Source: Burkholderiales bacterium (GTDB lineage Bacteria > Pseudomonadota > Gammaproteobacteria > Burkholderiales > Eutrophovitaceae). Taken from it: 64,000 nucleotides of DNA. Position 1 is the first letter of the stretch. The number at the start of each line of letters is the position of its first letter. Below are positions 26,732 to 35,994 of this stretch, one piece after another. Under the pieces are notes generated by a model. That model ran no database searches and was not told the origin of the DNA. It was given only the letters and a program-made list of their open reading frames with translations. The position numbers and the translations under genes were made by a program. The stretch is from the NCBI GenBank assembly GCA_035560005.1, contig DATMAN010000071.1:45351-109350 (forward strand), read 5' to 3'.

Positions 26732-27189
26732 AAGGCGTACCCCATCAGGATGGCATCCTCGCGTCCCGGACTGGCCGGATAGTATCCACGCCTCACGCTC
26801 ACCTCACGGAAGCCGACGTCGGCGTAGAGTCGGCGCGCCGCACCGTTGGACGGCCTGACCTCGAGGAAGAGGTGATCGGCCTCGGAGCGGCGCGCGAGGT
26901 CGATGAAGTGCATGAGCAGCGCCCGGCCGTAGCCCTTGCCCTGCCAAGGCGCGGCCACGCTGAGGTTGAGCAGGTGCGCTTCCTGCACCCCGAGCATCAG
27001 CACGCCATAGCCGATCAGCTCGCCGCCGCATTCCATCACCCGGCAACCGTAGCCGGCCTCGATCGAATCGGCGAAGTTCCCGCGCGTCCAGGGGTGCGAA
27101 TAGATCTCGCGCTCGATGCGGGCGATTCGGTCGAGATCGGCCTCCCGCATTGGCCGGAATCTCGGCACCCGGTCCAGCTGTGCGCTCAT
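26728..27189 (-). CDS. rimI: Ribosomal protein S18 alanine N-acetyltransferase RimI
   Basis: A 153-residue GNAT acetyltransferase. FRPMREADLDRIARIEREIYSHPWT and the acetyl-CoA loop VAAPWQGKGYGRALL are typical of RimI, as is the C-terminal NGAARRLYADVGF. The ATG overlaps the tsaB stop by four bases. The tsaB-rimI order is widely conserved, which supports the assignment over a generic acetyltransferase. Confidence 0.92.
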   Translation of the reverse strand: MSAQLDRVPRFRPMREADLDRIARIEREIYSHPWTRGNFADSIEAGYGCRVMECGGELIGYGVLMLGVQEAHLLNLSVAAPWQGKGYGRALLMHFIDLARRSEADHLFLEVRPSNGAARRLYADVGFREVSVRRGYYPASPGREDAILMGYAL

Positions 27190-27860
27190 CGCTGTTCGTC
27201 CATCTTGAGGGCGACCTTGTCCCGGACATAGAGCGGAACCGCTCGCTCGGCGGGGACTCCGGCGCCCGCGCGCAGGATTTCGGCGCCCAGCATCGCCACT
27301 TCGCGCGCGTGCGGATGCAGGCCGTGCCGGACCTCCGCGAGCTGCGCGCCATAGCGCTGCCGCAGGCGCTCTTCATGGCGATCGAACCCGCTGCCGCAAC
27401 CGAGCCAGCCGTCCCCTTCGAGCGCAGGCGCGCCGAGCGCAGTGCACAGCACCGGCGCCGACACTTCACGCACGCCGGTCTGCGTGCGCTTGTAGGCGGC
27501 GTGATAGATCTCCTCCATGCGCGCATCCAGACAGGCCACGATCTTCGACCCGCCCGCTGCCCGCGCCAGTGCCGCCAGCGTGGTCACCGGGGCAAGCGGC
27601 AATCCCGCGCCGAACGCCAGGCCCTGGGCAACGCCGCAGGCAATGCGCAATCCGGTGAACGAACCGGGACCTGCACCGAACGCGATTCCGTGCAGGTCAA
27701 CGAGTTCGATCCTTGCTTCGTTGAGCACCTCGTCCACCATCGACAGGATCAGATCGGAATGGCGCTGTCCGGCGTGCGCTTCGCGCACCGACACAGCCCC
27801 CGGACACAGCAGCGCGACGCTGCAGTATTCGGTGGAGGTTTCGAGCGCGAGTACGTTCAA
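27186..27860 (-). CDS. tsaB: tRNA threonylcarbamoyladenosine biosynthesis protein TsaB
   Basis: A 224-residue TsaB, the scaffold partner of TsaD in making t6A37 in tRNA. NVLALETSTEYCSVALL and the signature FGAGPGSFTGLRIACGVAQGLA are clear. The open frame runs far upstream, but homology starts at TTG 27858-27860 (LNVLALETS). No ATG or strong ribosome site fits better. It leads the tsaB-rimI-udg run. Confidence 0.93.
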   Translation of the reverse strand: MNVLALETSTEYCSVALLCPGAVSVREAHAGQRHSDLILSMVDEVLNEARIELVDLHGIAFGAGPGSFTGLRIACGVAQGLAFGAGLPLAPVTTLAALARAAGGSKIVACLDARMEEIYHAAYKRTQTGVREVSAPVLCTALGAPALEGDGWLGCGSGFDRHEERLRQRYGAQLAEVRHGLHPHAREVAMLGAEILRAGAGVPAERAVPLYVRDKVALKMDEQR

Positions 27861-27921
27861 GAGGCGAACCGGGTGGCGTGGCAGGCGAATTCTAGCGAAA
27901 CTGGATGCAAATGCCCGGCGG

Positions 27922-27927
27922 TATAAT
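27922..27927 (+). promoter_or_regulatory. Promoter -10 for the liv operon
   Basis: A perfect TATAAT at 27922-27927 lies 57 bases before the first binding-protein ATG, in the 123-base divergent gap with tsaB. The -35 region (AACTGG-like at 17 bases) is poor, which suggests activator dependence. The start site would be near 27934, leaving a normal leader with GGAGGAG before the ATG. Confidence 0.5.
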
Positions 27928-27983
27928 CGAACGAGCCGGCGAGCGCGCTCGCACGGCCAACAAGAACACTTCGGAGGAGTCCC

Positions 27984-29258
27984 ATGAAACGCCTTGTGCA
28001 GTTCGCGGCGCTCGCCGCGGCGGTGTCGATCGCGATAATCGTCCCGGCGCACGCCCAGGACAGGATCCGGATCGGCATCATCACCTTCCTGTCCGGACCG
28101 GCCGCCGGACCATTCGGAGTGCCGGCGAAGAACGCATCCGACCTGATCGCGGAGGCGATGAACCGGGGCGGCGTCATTCCCGGCTACGGGACCCGCGGTC
28201 TTGGCGGCAAGCAGATCGAGCTGGCGTATGTCGACGAGGCCGGCGGCCCGACCAAGGTCGTCACCGAATATCGCAACCTGGTCAGCCGCCAGAACGTCGA
28301 CCTGGTGATCGGCGTCATTTCCAGCGGCGATTGCCTCGCGGTGGCACCGGTCGCCGAAGAACTGAAGAAGTTCACGGTGCTCTTCGACTGCTCCACCAAC
28401 CGCATCTTCGAAGAGGCCTCCTACAAGTACGTGTTCCGCACCACGACGATGGCCACGCAGGAGAACGTCGCCGCGGCGCGCTATGTTGCCGAGCACTATC
28501 CCGACCTGAAGACGTTCTCCGGCATCAACCCGAACTATGCGTGGGGCCAGGATGCCTGGGCCGACTTCACCGAAGCGATGAAGATCCTGAAACCCGGGGC
28601 GCAGATCGCGACCAACGTCACGCCCAAGCTCGGGGCCGGCCAGTACAGCACCGAGATTTCCGCACTCCTGGGCAGCGGTGCCGAGATCATCCAGAACTCG
28701 CTGTGGGGCGGAGACCTCGAAGCCTACATCCTGCAGGCGGCCCCGCGCGGTCTGCTCGCGCGCATGCCGAACATCATGATCACCGGGGAAACCGTGCTCG
28801 AGCGTCTGGGCGACCAGTTGCCCGACGGCACCATGATCGGGGCGCGCGGACCCAACGGACCATTCGCGCCGTCCACCCCGCTCAACAACTGGTTCAGGAA
28901 GGCCTACCAGGAGCGCTTCGGGATGATGCCGGTGTACGCTTCCTATCACATGGCCACCGCTTTTCTCGGCGTCAAGGCCGCGTGGGAAAAAGCGCAGGCG
29001 GCCGCGGGCGGCAAGCAACCCACCATCGATCAGGTGATTGCGGCGTTCGAATACCTCAAGTTCGACTCGGTCGCCGGCACCGTGGACATGTCCCTCGGCA
29101 AAGGACACCAGGCGGTTCAGCACGTGCCTTACGGCACGGTGAAGAAAGTCGGCGGCAAGGTCACGCTCATCAACGTCAAGTACTACCCGCCGGAGCAGAT
29201 CAGCCCACCCGACGGGATGAAGAGCGTCGAATGGATCCGATCGGGCTTCAAACGCTGA
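27984..29258 (+). CDS. Branched-chain-type ABC transporter substrate-binding protein 1
   Basis: A 424-residue periplasmic type I binding protein (LivJ-like). The Sec signal peptide ends at AHA (residues ~1-24), followed by DRIRIGIITFLSGPAAGPFG. YVDEAGGPTKVVTEYRNLV and the EVERLGDQLPDG-like hinge region fit ligand-binding proteins used with Liv-type permeases. GGAGGAG lies just before the ATG. It is the first of two binding proteins encoded in tandem. Ligand unknown; the downstream enzymes suggest an organic acid or amide rather than leucine. Confidence 0.9.
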   Translation: MKRLVQFAALAAAVSIAIIVPAHAQDRIRIGIITFLSGPAAGPFGVPAKNASDLIAEAMNRGGVIPGYGTRGLGGKQIELAYVDEAGGPTKVVTEYRNLVSRQNVDLVIGVISSGDCLAVAPVAEELKKFTVLFDCSTNRIFEEASYKYVFRTTTMATQENVAAARYVAEHYPDLKTFSGINPNYAWGQDAWADFTEAMKILKPGAQIATNVTPKLGAGQYSTEISALLGSGAEIIQNSLWGGDLEAYILQAAPRGLLARMPNIMITGETVLERLGDQLPDGTMIGARGPNGPFAPSTPLNNWFRKAYQERFGMMPVYASYHMATAFLGVKAAWEKAQAAAGGKQPTIDQVIAAFEYLKFDSVAGTVDMSLGKGHQAVQHVPYGTVKKVGGKVTLINVKYYPPEQISPPDGMKSVEWIRSGFKR

Positions 29259-29267
29259 AGCCGCGTT

Positions 29268-29437
29268 CACCACGGAAGCGCAGAGAAGTTGAACGGACCG
29301 ATTGACCCAGAGACTACAAGGCATATAGCAACACCGGCAACCACGCAATCGAATCGCGATTGCCCGGGTGTCTCGGCGCCCTGGTGGCCGAGCTCTTGTC
29401 TTCTCGTTCGGCAATCTGTCTCTGTGCCGGTGTGGTG
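29268..29437. repeat. Dispersed inverted-repeat element, copy 3
   Basis: This fills the 200-base gap between the two binding-protein genes. The left end CACCACGGAAGCGCAGAG (from 29269) resembles the complement of the right end, CACCACACCGGCACAGAG (29420-29437). The arms are worn but use the same vocabulary as the other copies. No gene is seen inside. Confidence 0.4.
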
Positions 29438-29458
29438 GCTCTTTTCTGGGAGGAGAAC

Positions 29459-30727
29459 ATGAAAGACAAGATCAGTTCACCGGCCTCGGCCGGCCGGCGT
29501 GAGGCAATCAAGGCGGCCGCCGCATTGTCGGTCGTGCCACTGCTGGGTTTTCCGGCGGTGCTGCGCGCCCAGGGCGACGCCATCAGGCTGGGCCACCTCA
29601 CGCCGCGCACCGGATTTCTCGGGCAGGTCGGCGAGTACGGCTTCAAGGGTGCGACACTTGCCGTGGAGGAAGCCAATGCGCGCGGCGGCGTTCTCGGTCG
29701 CAGGATCGAGCTGATCGCCGAGGACAGCGTCAATCCGCAGACCGCGGTGAACAAGGCGCAGAAGCTCATCGAGCGCGACAGGGTCATCTGTCTGATCGGA
29801 GAGATCAGCTCGGCTTCGGGGCTGGCGATCGGCGAGCAGGCGCAGCGCTACAAGATCCCTTTCTTCAACACCGGCTGCAATTCGGACGCACTGCGCGGCT
29901 CCAACTGCAAGCGCTACATGTTCCACATCGAAGGCAGCAACACCATGTACACGAAAACCATCGGTACCTGGCAGTTGCAGAAGAACCTCATCAAGGGCGC
30001 GCGCTGGGCCTTTCTCACCGCCGACTATGCCTTCGGCCACGATCTGTACAAGGTGTCCTCGCGCTTCCTCGAGGAGCACGGCGGCATCATCCTGAACAAC
30101 GATTTCGTGCCGACCAACACCGCAGACTACAGCGCCTACATCCTGAAGCTGCGCCAGCTCAAGCCCGACTTCGTCTATCTCAATCTGGCGGGCGTGGACC
30201 AGACCACCTTCCTCAAGCAGTACCGGGAGTACAACCTGCCCTACGAGCTGGCCGGCGGCGTCATGGACACCGCCCCGTTCTGGGCGGCCGGGCTGGAAAA
30301 CCTCTCCGGGCACTGGCAGAGCCTGTGGTATCACGGCCTGACCGTGCCGGCCTCCCGGACTTTCACCGAGCGCTTCGTGAAGAAGTTCGGACATCCGCCG
30401 GAGAACCAGGCGTGGGGCGATTACGTCGGGGTGCGCATCGTCCTGCAGACGGTGGCCGAAACGAAGAGCACCGAGCCACGCCGACTCATCGAGCACCTGG
30501 AGAAAGGCGCCGAATTCGATCTGCTCAAGGCACGCAAGGGCAGGTTCCGGGACTGGGATCACCAGTTGCTCCAGGAAATGTACGTCGTCAAGGTCAAGGA
30601 CAAGTCCCGCTCGAAGGACAAGTGGGACATCTTCGACCTGGTCGAAACGGTGCCCGACGCTAAGGGCTCCCTCGAGCTGATCCAGCCTACGCAGGCCGAG
30701 AATCCCTGCGACATGCCAGCCGCCTGA
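29459..30727 (+). CDS. Branched-chain-type ABC transporter substrate-binding protein 2
   Basis: A 422-residue second LivJ-like binding protein. The N-terminal signal contains GRREAIKAAAALSVVPLLGF, a twin-arginine-like motif, unlike the Sec signal of its neighbour, so it may be exported folded by Tat. IRLGHLTPRTGFLGQVGEYG and ISSASGLAIGEQAQRYKIPFF are typical. GGGAGGAGAAC precedes the ATG at 29459. It has little resemblance to binding protein 1, so the transporter may serve two ligand classes. Confidence 0.88.
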   Translation: MKDKISSPASAGRREAIKAAAALSVVPLLGFPAVLRAQGDAIRLGHLTPRTGFLGQVGEYGFKGATLAVEEANARGGVLGRRIELIAEDSVNPQTAVNKAQKLIERDRVICLIGEISSASGLAIGEQAQRYKIPFFNTGCNSDALRGSNCKRYMFHIEGSNTMYTKTIGTWQLQKNLIKGARWAFLTADYAFGHDLYKVSSRFLEEHGGIILNNDFVPTNTADYSAYILKLRQLKPDFVYLNLAGVDQTTFLKQYREYNLPYELAGGVMDTAPFWAAGLENLSGHWQSLWYHGLTVPASRTFTERFVKKFGHPPENQAWGDYVGVRIVLQTVAETKSTEPRRLIEHLEKGAEFDLLKARKGRFRDWDHQLLQEMYVVKVKDKSRSKDKWDIFDLVETVPDAKGSLELIQPTQAENPCDMPAA

Positions 30728-30734
30728 GTTCTCG

Positions 30735-31601
30735 GTGCTGCTGCTCGAGCAGATCGTCAACGGCCTGCTGGTCGGGTCCTACTACATCCTGCTCTCGCTC
30801 GGACTGTCGCTGATCTTCAGCCTGGGCGGGGTGGTCAATCTCGCACACGGCGCGTTCTACGCCGTGGGCGCCTATCTGGCCTGGGAGATCGAGAAGCGCG
30901 CCGGCTTCTTCGGGGCGATGGGCCTGTCGCCGGTGGGGGTGGCGCTGATCGGCATGCTGGTCGAACGCTTTGCCCTGCGTCGCCTCTACAGCAAGGACCC
31001 GATGCTCGGGCTGCTGTTCACCTTCGGCCTGGCGCTGACCGCGGAACAGGCGCTGCGCATCGTCTGGGGCAGCACCGGCCTGCCGTTCGCCATGCCCGAT
31101 GCCCTGCGCGGCCAGCTCATCCTCGGCGACTTCATCTACTCCTATTACCGTCTGTTCATGCTGGCGGTGGCCGCGCTCGGCGTGGCGGGCTGCTGGCTGC
31201 TGCTGAACAAGACCGCCTTCGGCATGGTGGTGCGCGCCGGCACGCGCGACCCGGAAATGGTGCGGGCGTTGGGAATCAACCTGCGCCCGACGCTGACCGC
31301 CGTGTTCGCGCTCGGCGTCGCGCTGGCGGGCCTGGCCGGCGTGCTCTCGGCCCCGCTTGCCGGCGTGCAGCCGGCCATGGGCACCGAGATTCTCACGGCG
31401 ACCTTCGTGGTCGTCGTCATCGGCGGGCTGGGCAGCTTCTGGGGCGTGGTGCTGGCCGGCCTGCTGGTGGGCGCGGTGCGCGGCGTGACGATCTACTTCT
31501 ATCCCCCCGCTGCCGAAGCCTCGATGTATCTGCTGATGATCCTGCTGCTGCTCCTGCGGCCGCGCGGACTGATGGGCGAACGCTTCGAGAAATTCGAATG
31601 A
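30735..31601 (+). CDS. livH: Branched-chain-type ABC permease LivH
   Basis: A 288-residue inner-membrane permease with about eight helices. EQIVNGLLVGSYYILLSLGLS, NLAHGAFYAVGAYL and GMVVRAGTRDPEMVRALGIN (the EAA-like coupling loop) define LivH. It starts with GTG at 30735, seven bases after binding protein 2, and its stop overlaps the LivMGF start (ATGA). Confidence 0.94.
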   Translation: MLLLEQIVNGLLVGSYYILLSLGLSLIFSLGGVVNLAHGAFYAVGAYLAWEIEKRAGFFGAMGLSPVGVALIGMLVERFALRRLYSKDPMLGLLFTFGLALTAEQALRIVWGSTGLPFAMPDALRGQLILGDFIYSYYRLFMLAVAALGVAGCWLLLNKTAFGMVVRAGTRDPEMVRALGINLRPTLTAVFALGVALAGLAGVLSAPLAGVQPAMGTEILTATFVVVVIGGLGSFWGVVLAGLLVGAVRGVTIYFYPPAAEASMYLLMILLLLLRPRGLMGERFEKFE

Positions 31602-34132
31602 GCCCCGCCCGGCTGCTGCGCCATCCGCTCGCCATCGCCGCGATCGGCATCGTCCTGCTGCCGTATTTCGTGCTGGCAACCGGCTTCACCTATTCGACCG
31701 CGACCGAGATCGCGTTGATGGCGATGGTGGCGCTCGGCTTCAACCTGCTGCTCGGCTACACCGGCCTGCTTTCGTTCGGTCACGGCCTGTTCTTCGGCAT
31801 CGCCGCCTATAGCGCGACGCTGTCGCAGATCCACTGGTTCCGCGACAGCTTCTTTCTGCCCCTGCTGACGGCCGTGGCGCTCGGCGTGCTCCTCGGCCTG
31901 GTGGTCGGATTTCTGGTCCTGCGCCGGCGCGGCGTTTACTTTTCGCTCATCACGCTGGCCTTCACCGCGCTGGTGTTCTACATCGCTTTTCGCTGGACCT
32001 CGTTCACCGGCGGGGAGAACGGTCTGTCCGGCATCCAGCGCCCGGTGGTGCTGGGGCTCGATCTGGATTCCGCGCAGGTGTACTACTGGTTCTGCTGCGC
32101 GATCGTGCTGCTCGTGATGTACGCCCTGCTGCGCGTGGTGCACTCTCCGCTGGGGTCGGTACTGAAGGCCATCCGCGAAAACGAGACGCGCGCACGTTTC
32201 GTGGGCTATCCGGTCGGCCGCTTCAAGCTGGCGGCATTCGTGATTTCGGCAACGGTGACCAGCCTGGGCGGAGCGCTCACGGCCTTTCTCAAGCTTTTCG
32301 TGTCCGCAGACTTCGTGCATCCCAACTTCTCGGGCGAAATACTGGCCATGACGATCTTCGGCGGCGTGGGCAGCTTTCTCGGACCGGCCCTGGGCGCCTT
32401 CGCGTATCTGATGATGCGCGCGGTGCTCTCCGCCTATACCGACGCCTGGCAATTCTGGTTCGGCCTGATGTTCATGGGCTTCATCCTGTTCTCGCCGCTC
32501 GGGCTGGTGGGCATCGGGCAGCGGCTGCTCGCGCCGCTGCTGCCACGGCGCACGGTGGCCGGCGCCATGGCGCAGCGGGTCGTGCCGCAACCGGGGCAGT
32601 CGGTTCCCGATTTCCTAAAGGTTCACGCACCCGGTCACGGCCGCATTCTCGCGTGCCAGGCAGTGACCAAGCGCTTCGGGGATTTCGCCGCGGTGGATCG
32701 CGTCGACTTCGAGCTGGAGGATCGCCGGCTGCATGCCTTGATCGGACCCAACGGGGCAGGCAAGACCACGCTGTTCAACGCGATCTCGGGCATGTTCGCA
32801 CCCGACGCCGGTGCGATCCGGTTGGGCGGGCAGCGCATCGAAGGCCGATCCGCGGACGAGGTCGTGGCGCGCGGGCTTGCGCGCTCGTTCCAGATCACCA
32901 GCCTGTTCCTGAACCTCACCGTGTGGGAAAACCTGCGCCTGGCTTGCCAGGCGCGCGATCCGCAGCGCCTGAACGCCTGGAAGGCAGCGGACGCGCTGAC
33001 CGGGGTCAATGGCGAGACGCGCGAACTGGTGCGCTTTCTCGGGCTGGAAGGCCTGGAGCAGGCCGCCGCGGCGGATTTGTCCTACGGCGGTCAACGACTG
33101 GTGGAGATCGGACTGGCCCTGGCCACGCGCCCGCGCGTGCTGCTGCTCGACGAACCCCTGGCGGGGCTCGCGGCCGCGGAACGCGAACGCATCAGCCGGT
33201 TGATCCGCGGGCTCACCGAGCACATGGCCGTGCTGCTGGTCGAGCACGACATCGACCGTGTCTTCGACATGGCCGACCGCATCACCGTGATGAACGAAGG
33301 CAGGGTGCTGGTCGAAGGCGACAGCCGGACGGTGCGCACTCATCCCGAGGTTCAGCGCGTCTACATCGGCAGCGGACACGCGCACCTGGCGGCGCGCCGG
33401 AGCGCGCGCGAACGGACCCCCGAGCGCGCCTTGCTGGCTCTGGAAGGCGTCAACACCTTCTATGGCAAGAGCCACATCCTGCACGACGTCTCGCTCGTCG
33501 TACGCGAGAAGGAAGTGACCGCGCTGCTCGGACGCAACGGTGCCGGCAAGTCCTCCACCTTCAAGAGCATCCTGGGCATCGCGCGCCCCGCTTCCGGGAA
33601 AATCGAGTTCGACGGCCGGCTCATCTCCGGGCAGACGCCCGAGAAAATCGCGCGCCTTGGCATCGGACTGGTGCCGCAGGGCCGCAGGCTGTTCTCCGGC
33701 CTGACGGTGGAGGAAAATCTGCGCCTGGGCGCCCTCGCGCGCCGGACAGGCGCCGGGCTGATGTGGGATCGCGAAAAAATCTACCAGTATTTCCCGCGCG
33801 TGCGCGAGAAGCTGCACACCAGGGCGGACCAGCTCTCCGGCGGCGAACAGCAGATGGTGGCGATCGCGCGTGCCCTGTCCGGCAACGTGAAGCTGCTGCT
33901 GCTCGACGAGCCGTTCGAGGGGCTGTCCCCGGCCATGGTCGAGGAAGTGTTTCGCACCATCGAGAATCTGCGGCGGGAAGTGTCGATATTGATCATCGAG
34001 CATCATCTCGACCTGGTGCTGGCACTGGCCGACCGCGCCTACGTGCTCGATCGCGGCTACGTCTCGCACGAAGGCCCGGCCGAGCCGCTGCTCACGGACC
34101 TGGAGTTCCGCAAGCAGGTTCTATGGCTTTGA
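31598..34132 (+). CDS. Fused LivM permease - LivG ATPase - LivF ATPase
   Basis: One uninterrupted 844-residue frame holding three normally separate subunits. Residues ~1-320 are the LivM permease (NLLLGYTGLLSFGHGLFFG, AIRENETRARFVGY). Residues ~348-600 are LivG: Walker A GPNGAGKTT (~382), signature LSYGGQRL (~493) and Walker B RVLLLDEPLAGL (~514). Residues ~611-844 are LivF: GRNGAGKSS (~644), LSGGEQQM (~745) and LLLLDEPFEGL (~766). All ATPase motifs look intact, so it is a working fusion rather than a broken gene. With LivH it would make a two-polypeptide importer core. Confidence 0.94.
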   Translation: MSPARLLRHPLAIAAIGIVLLPYFVLATGFTYSTATEIALMAMVALGFNLLLGYTGLLSFGHGLFFGIAAYSATLSQIHWFRDSFFLPLLTAVALGVLLGLVVGFLVLRRRGVYFSLITLAFTALVFYIAFRWTSFTGGENGLSGIQRPVVLGLDLDSAQVYYWFCCAIVLLVMYALLRVVHSPLGSVLKAIRENETRARFVGYPVGRFKLAAFVISATVTSLGGALTAFLKLFVSADFVHPNFSGEILAMTIFGGVGSFLGPALGAFAYLMMRAVLSAYTDAWQFWFGLMFMGFILFSPLGLVGIGQRLLAPLLPRRTVAGAMAQRVVPQPGQSVPDFLKVHAPGHGRILACQAVTKRFGDFAAVDRVDFELEDRRLHALIGPNGAGKTTLFNAISGMFAPDAGAIRLGGQRIEGRSADEVVARGLARSFQITSLFLNLTVWENLRLACQARDPQRLNAWKAADALTGVNGETRELVRFLGLEGLEQAAAADLSYGGQRLVEIGLALATRPRVLLLDEPLAGLAAAERERISRLIRGLTEHMAVLLVEHDIDRVFDMADRITVMNEGRVLVEGDSRTVRTHPEVQRVYIGSGHAHLAARRSARERTPERALLALEGVNTFYGKSHILHDVSLVVREKEVTALLGRNGAGKSSTFKSILGIARPASGKIEFDGRLISGQTPEKIARLGIGLVPQGRRLFSGLTVEENLRLGALARRTGAGLMWDREKIYQYFPRVREKLHTRADQLSGGEQQMVAIARALSGNVKLLLLDEPFEGLSPAMVEEVFRTIENLRREVSILIIEHHLDLVLALADRAYVLDRGYVSHEGPAEPLLTDLEFRKQVLWL

Positions 34133-34213
34133 TGGCGCGATCCACCGCGCCGGCATGCAGACGCGAAGTAGAGCCAGACACGACCACCGAGGCACGAGCT
34201 TGAAAGACACACC
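34133..34213. repeat. Intergenic remnant of the dispersed repeat
   Basis: This 81-base gap contains AGACACGACCACCGAGGCAC (34174-34193), in the style of the dispersed elements but without a matching second arm. A similar single arm (CACGCGGAGAAGACCCAGAG) is in the next gap at 35001-35020. Probably decayed copies. Confidence 0.3.
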
Positions 34214-34990
34214 ATGGAACTGACGGTTAAAGGACAACGGGTACTGATCACGGCCGGCGGAGCCGGGATCGGCCGGGCGATGACCGAGGTGTTTCACGAG
34301 GCCGGCGCCCGGGTCCACCTCTGCGATGTCGTGCAGGCTTCTCTGGACGACACCCTCGCGGCCTGCCCGGGCGTGACGGCCACATTGGCCGACGTCTCGA
34401 ACCTCGCTGACGTGCAGCGCATGTTCGCCGACGTGCAGAAGCATCTCGGTGGTCTCGATTGCCTGATCAACAACGCGGGCATCGCGGGCCCCACCGGAAA
34501 GGTGGAGGAGATCGCAGTCGAGGACTGGGAGCGCTGCATCGCCGTGGACCTGAACGGCATGTTCTACTGCACGCGCCTCGCAGTGCCCATGCTCAAGGCC
34601 GCGGGCGGCGGATCGATCATCAATCTTTCCTCGGCGGCCGGCCGGCTGGGGTTTCCCTACCGCACGCCCTACGCCGCGGCAAAATGGGGCGTGGTCGGGT
34701 TCAGCAAGAGCCTGTCGATGGAACTCGGTGCGGACAATATCCGGGTCAACGCCATCCAGCCCGGAGTGGTCGAGGGCGATCGCATCAACCGCGTGATCGA
34801 GGCCAAGGCCAGGGCCGTGGGCATCAGCTTCGAAGAACAGAAGCGCATTGCGCTCGAGCGGGTCTCCATGCGCAAGATGGTGAGCCCGTACGACATCGCC
34901 AACATGGCGCTCTACCTGGCGTCCCCGGCGGGAGCGAATATCACCGGGCAGGCGATCTCCGTGTGCGCCGGCGTCGAGATGCTGGGTTAG
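34214..34990 (+). CDS. SDR-family oxidoreductase
   Basis: A 258-residue classical SDR. The nucleotide motif TAGGAGIGRAM is near residues 13-23, NNAGIAGPTG near 90, the catalytic Ser is in INLSSAAGRLG and YAAAK holds Tyr and Lys. AIQPGVVEGDRI is the usual substrate-loop region. It lies 81 bases after the transporter and 74 before a hydroxyacid dehydrogenase, so it probably acts on the imported compound. Substrate unknown. Confidence 0.88.
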   Translation: MELTVKGQRVLITAGGAGIGRAMTEVFHEAGARVHLCDVVQASLDDTLAACPGVTATLADVSNLADVQRMFADVQKHLGGLDCLINNAGIAGPTGKVEEIAVEDWERCIAVDLNGMFYCTRLAVPMLKAAGGGSIINLSSAAGRLGFPYRTPYAAAKWGVVGFSKSLSMELGADNIRVNAIQPGVVEGDRINRVIEAKARAVGISFEEQKRIALERVSMRKMVSPYDIANMALYLASPAGANITGQAISVCAGVEMLG

Positions 34991-35064
34991 CCACCGGGGG
35001 CACGCGGAGAAGACCCAGAGCCACGTCAAGCGCGGGATCGCGCTTCGGTTTCATTGGAGAGGAA

Positions 35065-35994
35065 ATGGAAAAAATCGCAATCATCGGGTCGGGACTGATC
35101 GGGCGCGCATGGGCGATGGTATTCGCCCGGGCCGGCCATCCCGTGAAGGTCTACGACAACGATCCCGGCGCATTGGACCAGGCGTTCGCGCTGATCGATC
35201 AAGGGTTGCGCGAGCTGCGCAGCGCCGGCTTGATCACCGAAGATCCGAGCACCGTGCTGCGGCGTATTTCCGGCAGCGCGACGCTAGCCCAAGCGGTGGA
35301 AGACGCCGACTACGTCCAGGAGAACACCGCCGAGCGGCTCGATGTCAAGCGCGAGGTGTATCGGCAGCTCGACGAGGCGGCGCCTGCCCACTGCATCCTG
35401 GCCAGTTCCACTTCGACCATTCAGACCTCCCGTTTCAGCGAAGGTCTCGACGGGCGGCATCGCTGCATCGTCGCCCACCCTGTCAATCCCCCGCACCTAG
35501 TGCCGGTCGTGGAAATTTCGCCCGCCCCATGGACCGCTCCGGAAGTGGTAGCCCGGACGCGCGCACTGCACGAGAAAGTCGGCCAGGTGCCGATCACGGT
35601 CGCGCGCGAGATCGAAGGATTCATCTTGAACCGCCTGCAGGCGGCGTTGCTCAACGAGGCCTGGCGGCTGGTAAAGGAGGACTATGTGAGCGTCGAAGAC
35701 CTGGACAAATGCATCCGGGACGGTCTGGGACTGCGCTGGTCGTTCATGGGGCCGTTCGAGACGATCGATCTGAACGCGCCCGGCGGCATTTCCGACTATG
35801 CGCGGCGCTACGGTCCCGTGCTCTACCAGATGATGAAGGACGTAAGGTACGAACCCTGGGACCATGCGTTGGTCGCGCGCATCGAAGCGCAGCGGCGCCG
35901 GCTACTGCCGCAGGCGGAACACGCCCAGCGCGAAGCCTGGAGAGACCGCAGGCTGATGGCGCTGATCGCCCACAAGCGGAGCCAGCCTCAATGA
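35065..35994 (+). CDS. Lambda-crystallin/L-gulonate 3-dehydrogenase-like 3-hydroxyacid dehydrogenase
   Basis: A 309-residue NAD-dependent dehydrogenase of the 3-hydroxyacyl-CoA dehydrogenase fold. The Rossmann motif GSGLIGRAWAMVFARAG is at residues ~8-24. ASSTSTIQTS, VAHPVNPPHLVPVVEI (catalytic His) and EGFILNRLQAALLNEAWRL closely follow mammalian CRYL1. The family acts on free 3-hydroxy acids; the related carnitine dehydrogenase is an alternative. GGAGAGG precedes the ATG at 35065. The product, a 3-keto acid, would suit the nearby cleavage enzyme. Confidence 0.85.
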   Translation: MEKIAIIGSGLIGRAWAMVFARAGHPVKVYDNDPGALDQAFALIDQGLRELRSAGLITEDPSTVLRRISGSATLAQAVEDADYVQENTAERLDVKREVYRQLDEAAPAHCILASSTSTIQTSRFSEGLDGRHRCIVAHPVNPPHLVPVVEISPAPWTAPEVVARTRALHEKVGQVPITVAREIEGFILNRLQAALLNEAWRLVKEDYVSVEDLDKCIRDGLGLRWSFMGPFETIDLNAPGGISDYARRYGPVLYQMMKDVRYEPWDHALVARIEAQRRRLLPQAEHAQREAWRDRRLMALIAHKRSQPQ

